Made by a program: the position numbers and the translations under genes. DNA of 64,000 nt. Origin: Bacillus dicomae (GTDB lineage: Bacteria > Bacillota > Bacilli > Bacillales > Bacillaceae_G). The DNA lies in contig NZ_VHIV01000001.1 in NCBI RefSeq assembly GCF_006494425.1, forward strand, positions 930,001 through 994,000, written 5' to 3'. This document shows, piece after piece, positions 44,241 to 52,694 of the stretch. The notes below the pieces were generated by a model that saw only the letters and a list, made by a program, of their open reading frames with translations, was not told the DNA's origin and made no database searches. How positions within the stretch are numbered: position 1 is the first letter of the stretch; every line of letters begins with the position of its first letter.

Positions 44241-45488
44241 ATGTCATTACAGACTAAATATATAGCGGGTATTTCGCTTGGGGTTATGGGAGTAGGTTTT
44301 GCTGCTTCTATCCCTTTTCAAGGGACGGTAGCTGGAGAGATTATACAAGGGGGATTTGAAGCTGGATTAGTTGGTGGACTTGCGGATTGGTTCGCAGTTA
44401 CAGCATTATTCCGTCACCCGATGGGAATTCCAATTCCGCATACAGCTTTGTTACCTAAAAACCGAAAGAGAGTAACGAAAGGTCTCATCAATACGTTAGA
44501 AAATGAGTGGCTAACGAAAGAAAGTATTACGAATAAAGTAAAAGAAATGCAGTTAGCACAAATGGTGCTACAAATTGCTGAGAGAGAAATGCAGTCTGAT
44601 GCTGTGAAAAAGGGGATTGTAACGATTGCGGAGAAAGCAATTGTTTCAATAGATACGGAAAAATTAGCGGTTATTATTGAAAAAGAATTAAAAACGTATT
44701 TGCATACAATTAATACAAGTAATATTTTACAAGTACTTGTTGATCAATTAGTTGTGCAAGAATATGATGAAAAGACACTTGATTACATATTGGTAAAAGT
44801 GAAAGACTGGACAGCGCAAGATGAAGCTCGCTACCAGCTTGGAAGCTTAGGTATGAAGGCGATGGAAAACATAAAAGTAGATGGATTTTTACAGTTTACG
44901 TTGAAATCGTTTATGAATATTGTAGATGAAGATAAAATTGGCGGTATTTTGCAGAAGTTTATTATTAGCAATATTAACAGCTTACAAGATGCTGATAATA
45001 GCACGAGACGACTTATATTAGCGAAAATTCGTCAAGAAATTATAAATGTAAAAGAAAATGAAGCGTTACTACAAGAATTAGAAAATTGGAAAGAAAAATG
45101 GATTGCGAATTGGGATGGTACAGACAAAATAAAAGAAATGCTTGAGCAAGTACAACAAAGAGCAGTTACCTTTGTAAATAACGAAGAATTTGCTGATAAA
45201 TATGTTATTCCATTTTTACAAGCACAAATGAATAAAATAAAAGAAGATGAACAAACTGTTCAAAAAATAGAAGAATGGTTACAAAATCAAGTTGTGAAGC
45301 TTGTTGAAAATAATCATTCAAAAATCGGTAAGCTTGTACAAGAAAACCTTGATAAGTTAGATGATAAAACGTTAATCGAAATGATTGAAAATAATGTCGG
45401 TAAAGATTTGCAGTGGATCCGAGTGAACGGGGCGGTTTGCGGATTTATGATTGGATTAGTGTTAGAAGGAATTAAAGCGATTATATGA
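44241..45488 (+). CDS. DUF445-family membrane protein (YheB-like)
   Basis: A 415-residue protein. An N-terminal hydrophobic segment (YIAGISLGVMGVGFAASIPF) and a C-terminal one (VNGAVCGFMIGLVLEGIKAII) bracket a long helical, charged middle. The EAGLVGGLADWFAVTALFRHP and IPHTALLPKNRKRV stretches are DUF445 hallmarks. In B. subtilis the relative YheB is membrane-associated and of unknown role. ATG 44241 is preferred; the GTG at 44232 is too close to GAGG. Ends with a bidirectional terminator. Confidence 0.8.
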   Translation: MSLQTKYIAGISLGVMGVGFAASIPFQGTVAGEIIQGGFEAGLVGGLADWFAVTALFRHPMGIPIPHTALLPKNRKRVTKGLINTLENEWLTKESITNKVKEMQLAQMVLQIAEREMQSDAVKKGIVTIAEKAIVSIDTEKLAVIIEKELKTYLHTINTSNILQVLVDQLVVQEYDEKTLDYILVKVKDWTAQDEARYQLGSLGMKAMENIKVDGFLQFTLKSFMNIVDEDKIGGILQKFIISNINSLQDADNSTRRLILAKIRQEIINVKENEALLQELENWKEKWIANWDGTDKIKEMLEQVQQRAVTFVNNEEFADKYVIPFLQAQMNKIKEDEQTVQKIEEWLQNQVVKLVENNHSKIGKLVQENLDKLDDKTLIEMIENNVGKDLQWIRVNGAVCGFMIGLVLEGIKAII

Positions 45489-45489
45489 G

Positions 45490-45520
45490 AAAAACCTTCC
45501 GCAATTGCGGAAGGTTTTTT
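45490..45520. terminator. Bidirectional terminator
   Basis: Palindrome AAAAACCTTCCGCAATT / AATTGCGGAAGGTTTTT between convergent genes. Confidence 0.9.
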
Positions 45521-46475
45521 ATTTTTCGATAACACTCATATTTAAATTGTAAGCTTTCTCAATGTTTAATTTGTATGTCCCATTTCCGGTTTTAATCGAA
45601 TTTTTATACCAATATTCTCGGTCGATTAATTCGGGATTTTCTTCTGAAGTATTATTTTCTTTTTTCGTTAAATCTTCAACTTGTTCCCAAGGTGTGTTTC
45701 CATGTGTTTCTTTTTGATTCGTTACTGCTGTTAAAGATACATCACTCTCTTTTGCAAGATGGACAGACACTCTTGAGCTTTCTTGTACAAACCAATTGTT
45801 TTGTAATTGACCTGGATAAAGAGATAGTTCGTTATTAGAAGCGCGAATTTCCACACTTTTATTTTGCGGAAGTACAAGTGTCCGTGTCACTTGTGGTGTT
45901 GAGTTAAAGAACTTATGTTGAACTGGTAATGATTTTAAAGTGACATACATCGTTTCCCCAGCTGTTTGAACGGAAAGGAAATCTTCTTGTTTTAAATTGA
46001 GTTTTTCATTAGCTTTCGTCGTCATTTCATATGTTCCAAGAAGGTGAATTTGATTTGTATTATTTCCCTCTATTGTTAGAGGACGATGCCCCGCATCCAC
46101 TACGATTTTTTTGATAGATTCAGGTATATCAAATTGTCCGTCTGGAATATTACCCGTTTGCCGAGTTGTATTAATAGAATGGCGAACTTCTTCTAGCAAT
46201 CCAGTTGATAATAAACAGTAAAAAGCAATTCCGACGCTTCCTAAAACGCCGATAAAGAAAATACTAAAAATATCATATTTAATAAATGGTTGTTCCTTTT
46301 TAGAAAATAGAAGATAAAGTAAAATTTCCACGCCAAGTATAATAAGTAAAACAGGCCACCATGCTGTTAAGGAATCTAATACCTCAGTACCTTTTATAAC
46401 TGAAAATAGTAAAAAGCATCCTAACGCTATAATAGAAAGCCCCATTGAAAATGTTCCAACGCGCCATGTTCTCAT
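45519..46475 (-). CDS. Membrane protein with extracytoplasmic beta-rich domain (ECF operon gene 4)
   Basis: A 318-residue protein. Three or four hydrophobic segments fill residues 8-105 (including WWPVLLIILGVEILLYLLFS, a LiaI/DUF5668-like pair). From about 125 to the end is a soluble domain with repeated short strands (IVVDAGHRPLTIEG, VEIRASNNELSLY), resembling DUF4097-type adhesin-like folds. Its ATG overlaps the stop of the upstream three-repeat protein, so it is the last gene of the sigma operon. Likely part of the envelope response it controls; function unknown. Confidence 0.6.
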   Translation of the reverse strand: MRTWRVGTFSMGLSIIALGCFLLFSVIKGTEVLDSLTAWWPVLLIILGVEILLYLLFSKKEQPFIKYDIFSIFFIGVLGSVGIAFYCLLSTGLLEEVRHSINTTRQTGNIPDGQFDIPESIKKIVVDAGHRPLTIEGNNTNQIHLLGTYEMTTKANEKLNLKQEDFLSVQTAGETMYVTLKSLPVQHKFFNSTPQVTRTLVLPQNKSVEIRASNNELSLYPGQLQNNWFVQESSRVSVHLAKESDVSLTAVTNQKETHGNTPWEQVEDLTKKENNTSEENPELIDREYWYKNSIKTGNGTYKLNIEKAYNLNMSVIEK

Positions 46476-47542
46476 TCTTTCGTACCACCTTTGTTTTCTT
46501 TATTTCCAAGTAACAATTTAAAGCCGCCACCAATTAAGAGAAGTGCAACGATAGATGTTTGGAAATAGCGATAATACAGCTCGCTAAGATGAATGTTAAA
46601 TAGAGATGCAAAATAATTGTCCAAAATAGGAAGGAGTGTTTGGTCTAATAAATAATAACCACCGAGTATAATTAACCCAATACCGATCCATCTTTGATGA
46701 TTGATAAAATAATCAATGATAGGTTCATCATTTACACGTTCTTTTCCGTATTTTGAAGTTTGCTGTAAAGCGTCAAAAAAGCTATAGAACCAAATGATTG
46801 GTACTAGAAATAAAAATGCTGAAAGTCTTAATAAGTCGAGTAAATATATGGAAAGTAAAAAGGCTGCCATAAGCTGAAGACCACGGCGCTGTAAGCCTAA
46901 ATACATATGTCCTGCTCCTGGGAACATCGCTAAAATAGAAGCGAATGTTTTACTTTTCTTTCCTTGCTCACGGTGCTCTTCAAACTCTTCAAAAATAGTA
47001 CGGTCAACTAATTGCTCACCACGTTCTTTTTTCTGGAGTTGCTGAACAACATCGAAGAAATTATAAATCCATAAAACAGGTAAAGTAATAAGGAAGATAA
47101 GGAACCCTTCTTGATGAGTTAGTAAGGTAACAAATATAATCATGCTACCTAGGCCCGTACATGCAACTAAAAATGTAAGACCACGCTGCATAAGTCCTAA
47201 TTGGAAATGTCCAAGTCCAGGGATGATGGATAGGAGAATGATATAAAATCTTTCGCTTTCTTTAGTAGTTTCTAGATTTTTTTCTGCATCTTGTTTTTGT
47301 GATTGATTTATAAGGGTAATGACTAAGTCAATTAAATTGATTGTCCATAAAGCTGCAAATAAAAATAGGAGAAGAAAAATAATTCTATGATCTCCGTAGA
47401 GAACTGTAATACCTGCTGTAGCAATAAATAGTAATAAAGCCCCTCCGCCATATAAAATAAACCGTCCAAACTTCTTTAAATATAAATGTCCAAGCCCAGG
47501 AATTAGCCCTAATACAAGTGCTAAAAAGGGATTTTTATTCAT
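46472..47542 (-). CDS. Polytopic membrane protein with three internal repeats (ECF operon gene 3)
   Basis: A 356-residue protein of about ten hydrophobic segments. A motif occurs three times: LGLIPGLGHLYLKKFGRFIL near residue 10, LSIIPGLGHFQLGLMQRGLT near 105, and LAMFPGAGHMYLGLQRRGLQ near 205, each followed by a hydrophobic helix and a conserved W-x-Y/N-x-x-(D) exit (IWFYSFFDALQQ). The PG.GH.YLG....G core is like that of TM2-type domains. GGAGG is 8 bases before ATG; the start overlaps the anti-sigma gene. No known function. Confidence 0.65.
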   Translation of the reverse strand: MNKNPFLALVLGLIPGLGHLYLKKFGRFILYGGGALLLFIATAGITVLYGDHRIIFLLLFLFAALWTINLIDLVITLINQSQKQDAEKNLETTKESERFYIILLSIIPGLGHFQLGLMQRGLTFLVACTGLGSMIIFVTLLTHQEGFLIFLITLPVLWIYNFFDVVQQLQKKERGEQLVDRTIFEEFEEHREQGKKSKTFASILAMFPGAGHMYLGLQRRGLQLMAAFLLSIYLLDLLRLSAFLFLVPIIWFYSFFDALQQTSKYGKERVNDEPIIDYFINHQRWIGIGLIILGGYYLLDQTLLPILDNYFASLFNIHLSELYYRYFQTSIVALLLIGGGFKLLLGNKENKGGTKE

Positions 47543-47978
47543 GCTTTGAACCTCCGTCCTTTTTTGATGTGTCTACCGATTTGTTTACAATTTGTTGTGA
47601 GATAGAAGACTCGTTATGTTTTGAAGATTTCTCGAAATTTGATGTCGCTGTGAAAATATATTGGAATAAACCACTTACCATAAAAATAATTGTAGCTGCA
47701 GTCGCAATTATGTAGTGAATAATGGTGCGCTTTAGTGAGTTTGTTTTTATATTTTCATTAGGTTGTAACGTTTCAAAATTAATTTGCATCATAACTTCGT
47801 TCGTAAATGAATCATCATTTATCATTGGAAGGTTTTCCTGTTGTTCATCAATACTTTCCATATAAAGTGCTAAACAATGATCACATTCATAAAGGTGTTC
47901 TTCCATAGATTCACGTTCATTGCTTTCTATAAAATCTAATGTATAATTGCGCCAATCTTCTTTTGAATAATGCATCAT
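47535..47978 (-). CDS. Zinc-finger anti-sigma factor
   Basis: A 147-residue protein. MEEHLYECDHCLALY carries the His28-x3-Cys32-x2-Cys35 zinc motif of ZAS anti-sigma factors; one transmembrane helix (IIHYIIATAATIIFMVSGLF) lies near 92-111, and a short external tail follows. It would hold the ECF sigma factor encoded just upstream inactive until a signal outside the membrane releases it. AAGGAGGA is 9 bases before ATG 47978, whose codon overlaps the sigma gene stop. Confidence 0.85.
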   Translation of the reverse strand: MMHYSKEDWRNYTLDFIESNERESMEEHLYECDHCLALYMESIDEQQENLPMINDDSFTNEVMMQINFETLQPNENIKTNSLKRTIIHYIIATAATIIFMVSGLFQYIFTATSNFEKSSKHNESSISQQIVNKSVDTSKKDGGSKHE

Positions 47979-48520
47979 AGAAACTCTTCCTCCTTCCAAT
48001 GTTTTTTAATCCATTTTCTTGCCCGGTACAGTTTCATTTCGACTGTTTTCACTTCGATATTTTCCTGCAAAGCAATTTCTTGATAGCTTTTTTCTTCTAA
48101 GTAATGTGCGAGAACGACGTCACGGTAATTTTCGGGAAGTTCTCTTAGTTTTTGAGCAATGAGTAATTTTTGCTCTTTCGTCAATAATAAAGCCTCAATA
48201 TTATGAGAGGATTTTATATTTTCCTCAGTTTCTTTACATAAGGAGAGTTCTTCGTTTTCTCTAGCTTTCTTCCTCTTATAATCAATAGCGTGATTGGTGG
48301 CAATACGCGCCATCCACGTTTTTAATCCGCGAAATTGATAATTTGGGAGAGAGGCGTGAATTTTTACGAATACTTCTTGTGTAACATCTTTTGCATCTTC
48401 TTCGTGTCTTACAATAGAAAAGATAACTTGAAAAATATAATGACGATATGTTTGCACAAGGATACGAAAAGCATGTTCGCTTCCTTGTTGTGCTTTTTCA
48501 ATTAATTGTTTTTCCTCAAT
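47975..48520 (-). CDS. ECF sigma factor, apparent ATT start
   Basis: A sigma-70 family protein of about 181 residues. Region 2 (YIFQVIFSIVRHEEDAKDVTQ..., TWMARIATNHAIDYKRK) and region 4 (LPENYRDVVLAHYLEEKSYQ, VEMKLYRARKWIKK) are clear. The first usable ATG/GTG/TTG is GTG 48457, inside region 2. In-frame upstream codons encode the usual N terminus EEKQLIEKAQQGSEHAFRIL, and a strong GGAGG lies 9 bases before an ATT at 48518-48520. Translation thus likely starts at ATT, or the start ATG was mutated. Confidence 0.8.
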   Translation of the reverse strand: MEEKQLIEKAQQGSEHAFRILVQTYRHYIFQVIFSIVRHEEDAKDVTQEVFVKIHASLPNYQFRGLKTWMARIATNHAIDYKRKKARENEELSLCKETEENIKSSHNIEALLLTKEQKLLIAQKLRELPENYRDVVLAHYLEEKSYQEIALQENIEVKTVEMKLYRARKWIKKHWKEEEFL

Positions 48521-48704
48521 GGGTCTCTCCCTCCTTTTTGACGCATTCTATTATATAGACGTAAAGAATGATAAGTCACCCTACACATGTTGTAAAAAAA
48601 GAATAATATATTTTTAGGAAGGGGGCTAGATGAAAAAAGGTGTGAAAAAATGGTAAAGAGAAGTATATAATGAGCAAGTAGGAAATGTTATAGGGAGAAA
48701 GGAT

Positions 48705-49379
48705 GTGAGTGTTAGTAGGGTAAGGTCCATACTAACAAACATGAAAATTAAAATATTAATAGCAGATGATAATTCTTTTATTAGAGAAGGTATGAAAATT
48801 ATTTTAAATACATATGAAGAGTTTGAAGTAGTAGATACAGTAAATGACGGGAAAGAAGCAGTGGAATATTGCAAAAAGAACGACGTTGATATCGCTCTTT
48901 TAGATGTTCGTATGCCGAACATGAACGGGGTAGAGGCGACGAAATTTATTTGTGAAGAGACGAAAACGAAGCCGCTTATTTTAACGACGTTTGATGATGA
49001 TGAATATATTTTGGATGCAGTAAAAAACGGAGCGAAAGGTTATTTATTAAAAAATAATGATCCAGAGCGTATTCGTGATGCGATAAAAGGAGTATATAAC
49101 GGTCAAACAGTTATGCAAGATGTAGTTCTAGATAAAATTAAGTCTAATTTAATGGAAAGTAAAGAGGAAGAATGTAAAATAGATAAAAATCTTTTTACTG
49201 AAAGAGAGCTGAGTATTATCGCATTAATTGCAAAAGGCTTTTCGAATAAAGAAATCTCGAAGCAACTTTTCATATCAGAAGGAACAATTGCAAATTATAT
49301 TACATCAGTTTTAGGGAAAACTGGACTGGAACATCGTACACAAATCGCGATTTATTATTTAACAGGGAAAGTAGATTAA
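48705..49379 (+). CDS. NarL-family response regulator
   Basis: A 224-residue regulator. ILIADDNSFIREGM opens the receiver domain, IALLDVRMPNMNG carries the phospho-Asp, and LILTTFDDDEYI and KGYLLKN complete it. The C-terminal LuxR-type helix-turn-helix is LTERELSIIALIAKGFSNKE. GTG 48705 has GGGAG at 7 bases; ATG 48741 begins the canonical MKIKILIADD but lacks a ribosome site. It is followed within five bases by its histidine kinase, and then by an ABC-2 exporter, as in B. subtilis LnrJK-LMN. Confidence 0.85.
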   Translation: MSVSRVRSILTNMKIKILIADDNSFIREGMKIILNTYEEFEVVDTVNDGKEAVEYCKKNDVDIALLDVRMPNMNGVEATKFICEETKTKPLILTTFDDDEYILDAVKNGAKGYLLKNNDPERIRDAIKGVYNGQTVMQDVVLDKIKSNLMESKEEECKIDKNLFTERELSIIALIAKGFSNKEISKQLFISEGTIANYITSVLGKTGLEHRTQIAIYYLTGKVD

Positions 49380-49383
49380 AGAT

Positions 49384-50484
49384 ATGGAATTTTGGTTAAT
49401 TGTAAGTAAATTAATTGTCTTTATATATATTGTGTTTAGTTACATTTATTTAAATGTAGAGAACTTACCATGGATTATACTTACTTTACTTTTATATCTT
49501 TCTGTAAACGTACTGATTTCTATATTTAAAAAAGCTACGTACAAAAACATATTAACTTGCGTATCAATTGGTCTAGTTATGTTATTTACATGGAAGATTC
49601 ATCCGTTTTTTATTTTGTTTTTGCCATTGAACTTATATGAAATTATATTCCGTTATATAGAGAAGAAATGGCAGCTATTTATCATTATGATGATTCCTAT
49701 TATTTTTACAAATGAAAGCATTCGAATGACATACGGATTAATTGTTGCATTTTCTTTCCTCGTATTAATTATGGCAGAACGGTATATATCGCGCGTATTA
49801 AAGCTTGAATCACAAAATGATAAGATGCGAAAAGATATGCAGCGATTGACGAAAAGCTTACATGAAAATAAAGAGTACATAAGGCAATCAGAATACACAT
49901 TTAAGTTAGAAGAGAGAAATCGACTTTCTCAAGAAATTCATGATAAAATTGGCCACTCGATGACAGGTGCACTCATTCAAATGGAAGCAGCGAAGAGACT
50001 AATGGGGATAGATACAGAAAAATCTGCGGAGTTATTACAAAATGCAATTCATATTTCAAAAGATGGAATTGAAAGCATTCGGGTTACACTAAAAAATATG
50101 AAACCACCAACTGAGCAAATTGGTATTCATCGTATGAAATTATTCATAGAGGAATTTGCTGGTAAGCATGATGTGAATATTCCTTTCGTTTATAAAGGGA
50201 ACTTAGATATGATTTCTCCTATACAGTGGAAAATTATTGGTGAAAATGTTATGGAGGCATTAACGAACGCGATGAAGTATGCTGATGCGACAGTCATTTC
50301 AATTGATATTCATGTACTTAACAAGATGGTGAAAGTACAAGTGAAGGATAACGGAAAAGGTGCAGCTCTCGTTAAGAAAGGTCTCGGGATTATGGGGATG
50401 GAGGAGCGAACAGCGTCAGTAAACGGAAAAATTATTGTAGATGGAACAAGTGGTTTTTCAGTAACAATGTTGCTGCCGATATGA
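49384..50484 (+). CDS. HisKA_3-type sensor histidine kinase
   Basis: A 366-residue membrane kinase. About six hydrophobic segments occupy residues 1-140 with few external loops, as in kinases that sense membrane-active compounds. RNRLSQEIHDKIGHSMTGAL holds the phospho-His; ENVMEALTNAMKYADAT and GLGIMGMEERTASVNG are the N and G boxes. It likely phosphorylates the NarL-family regulator encoded just upstream. Resembles LnrJ (YfiJ) in layout. Confidence 0.85.
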   Translation: MEFWLIVSKLIVFIYIVFSYIYLNVENLPWIILTLLLYLSVNVLISIFKKATYKNILTCVSIGLVMLFTWKIHPFFILFLPLNLYEIIFRYIEKKWQLFIIMMIPIIFTNESIRMTYGLIVAFSFLVLIMAERYISRVLKLESQNDKMRKDMQRLTKSLHENKEYIRQSEYTFKLEERNRLSQEIHDKIGHSMTGALIQMEAAKRLMGIDTEKSAELLQNAIHISKDGIESIRVTLKNMKPPTEQIGIHRMKLFIEEFAGKHDVNIPFVYKGNLDMISPIQWKIIGENVMEALTNAMKYADATVISIDIHVLNKMVKVQVKDNGKGAALVKKGLGIMGMEERTASVNGKIIVDGTSGFSVTMLLPI

Positions 50485-50607
50485 GGATGAATCATCTCAT
50501 ATGAAAAAAGTGAATAATCTCATGTGAAAAGAATGAACTTCTGCACTGAGCAAGTTCATTCTTTTTGTTTATACTAAAAGCAGAGAAACCGAAATAGGGG
50601 TGAAATG

Positions 50608-51546
50608 ATGAATACATTAGAAATTAAAAATTTAACGAAAAAATTTGGTGATTTCATCGCAGTGGATAATATGTCTTTATCTATTAAAGAAGGAGAAATA
50701 TTTGGCTTTTTAGGATCGAATGGTGCTGGTAAGAGTACGACAATCAATATGATTGCTGGTTTGTTAAGAAGTAATGAAGGCGAAATTAGCATACTAGGAA
50801 AAAATATAAAGAAACATAACCGATTTGCGAAAATGAATATCGGTATCGTTCCGCAAGATATTGCGATTTATGAAGAGTTAACAGCCTATGAAAATGTGAA
50901 ATTTTTTGCTGGATTGTATGGGTTAAGGGGTGCTGAGCTAAAAGCGAGAGTGGAGGAAGCACTTCAATTTGTGGGGCTTAGCGATAAACATAAAAGTTAT
51001 CCGAAAAACTTTTCAGGCGGGATGAAACGAAGACTGAATATCGCTTGTGCGATTGCTCATAGACCGAAGTTAATTATTATGGATGAGCCGACAGTTGGAA
51101 TTGATCCACAGTCAAGAAACTACATTTTGCAGTCTGTTCGGAAATTAAACGAAATGGGAAGTACGATTATTTATACGAGTCACTACATGGAAGAGGTAGA
51201 AGAGATTTGTACGAAAATAGCGATAGTAGATCACGGTAAAGTGATTGCAGAAGGAACGAAAGAGCAGTTAAAAGCAATTATTACCGATACGAAAGATATT
51301 TGGATTGAAGTGAAGTCAGTAGAAAATTTAGATATAGAACAGTTAAAAGAGATAAATGGAGTGAAAGCTGTTCAAATTGAAGAGAACGTAATTAAAGTAA
51401 ACTCGGATGCAGGATTAAATAATTTAAATAAAATTATTCAGCACTTCATCAATCATGACATTGAAATCCGTTCGTTAGAGGAGCAGGCTCCAAACTTAGA
51501 AACAGTATTCCTTACGTTGACTGGTAGAAACTTACGAGATAAATAA
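50608..51546 (+). CDS. ABC transporter ATP-binding protein (LnrL-like)
   Basis: A 312-residue ATPase. Walker A GSNGAGKST near residue 38, signature SGGMKRRLNIA near 135, and Walker B LIIMDEPTVGIDP. The C-terminal ~90 residues are the DUF4162-like extension of drug or lantibiotic exporters. GGGGTG precedes the tandem ATGATG; the second is used here. Two ABC-2 permeases follow, so a dimeric exporter is formed. Likely exports or removes membrane-active antibiotics in the manner of LnrLMN. Confidence 0.88.
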   Translation: MNTLEIKNLTKKFGDFIAVDNMSLSIKEGEIFGFLGSNGAGKSTTINMIAGLLRSNEGEISILGKNIKKHNRFAKMNIGIVPQDIAIYEELTAYENVKFFAGLYGLRGAELKARVEEALQFVGLSDKHKSYPKNFSGGMKRRLNIACAIAHRPKLIIMDEPTVGIDPQSRNYILQSVRKLNEMGSTIIYTSHYMEEVEEICTKIAIVDHGKVIAEGTKEQLKAIITDTKDIWIEVKSVENLDIEQLKEINGVKAVQIEENVIKVNSDAGLNNLNKIIQHFINHDIEIRSLEEQAPNLETVFLTLTGRNLRDK

Positions 51547-51583
51547 ACGGTAAATGAAGAAAAGGTAAAGGGAGGTTCATCAA

Positions 51584-52693
51584 TTGAACATCTTCAATAT
51601 TGCAATTATGCATATTAAAAGAGATTTTAGAGACGTAAGAACTTTAGTTTTTATGTTAGCATTTCCGATTGTGCTTATGCTTGTATTAGGAACAGCATTA
51701 ACAAACGCATTTAATAGTGATAGTCATTCGATTAAAGATATACAAGTCCTATATAAGGATGAAGCAAGTAGCACGTTTTCTCAAGCATTTGAAGCATTTG
51801 CGAAAGAAGTTGATAAATCGGGTATTCATTTTAAAAAAGCTTCTGAAGGTATAGATGGGAAGGAAGCGGTGAAGCAAAATAAATATGCTGCTTATGTAGA
51901 ACTAAAGAAAGATGGTGCGAAATTTTACGGAAGTGACAAAAGTAGTATTGAGGGAAGTATTGTGGAAGGCATGCTAACAACATTTGTTGATAAGTACAAT
52001 GTAGCAGCCGAAGTTGCAAAAGTTGATCCTAGTAAGGTGAGCGCAGTTATTTCAAATGGAAATCATAATGATTATATAAAAGAAACATCTTTACAAGCTG
52101 CGAATAAACCGGGTTCTATGGATTACTATGCGGTTGTAATGACGACGATGATTGCACTGTACGCTGCGATGGGAGCAAGTTTTCTAATTCGAGGCGAACG
52201 AATACGTAAAACAGGAGATCGCCTTATTGCTGCACCTATAAGTAAGTCTGAAATTTTCATTGGGAAAGTGCTTGGTAGTCTTGTAGCAAACGCCCTGTGC
52301 ATATTACTCGTCATGTTATTTAGTAAATTTGTCTTTCAAGCGAATTGGGGAGATCACCTTGGAATCATATTTCTTATTTTATTAACAGAAGTCTTTCTAG
52401 CAATTAGCTTCGGTTTAGGGATTGGATATATGACAAAAACACCTGAAGCGTCTAGAGCAATTATTATGGTGGTAGTGCAATTAGCTTCTATTTTTGGCGG
52501 TGCATATTTCGTAATAGAAGAAAATTTCGTTACGAATTTATCACCATTAACATGGGCAAACACAGCTGTTATGAAAATTATTTATGCGAATGATGTAGGG
52601 GCAGCACTACCAGTCATTTCTTTAAACATTGGAATATCAGCACTCTTTTTATTAATTGCAATTATTGCATTACGTAGACGGGAGGGGCTATAG
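51584..52693 (+). CDS. ABC-2 type permease 1
   Basis: A 369-residue permease: one N-terminal membrane helix, a large external loop (residues about 45-180) and five to six C-terminal helices, ending in a RRREGL tail. TTG start 51584 is preceded by AAGGGAGG. This is the YhgE/ABC2_membrane_3 arrangement typical of LnrM-like subunits. It would pair with the next permease and the ATPase upstream. Confidence 0.85.
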   Translation: MNIFNIAIMHIKRDFRDVRTLVFMLAFPIVLMLVLGTALTNAFNSDSHSIKDIQVLYKDEASSTFSQAFEAFAKEVDKSGIHFKKASEGIDGKEAVKQNKYAAYVELKKDGAKFYGSDKSSIEGSIVEGMLTTFVDKYNVAAEVAKVDPSKVSAVISNGNHNDYIKETSLQAANKPGSMDYYAVVMTTMIALYAAMGASFLIRGERIRKTGDRLIAAPISKSEIFIGKVLGSLVANALCILLVMLFSKFVFQANWGDHLGIIFLILLTEVFLAISFGLGIGYMTKTPEASRAIIMVVVQLASIFGGAYFVIEENFVTNLSPLTWANTAVMKIIYANDVGAALPVISLNIGISALFLLIAIIALRRREGL

Positions 52694-52694
52694 T

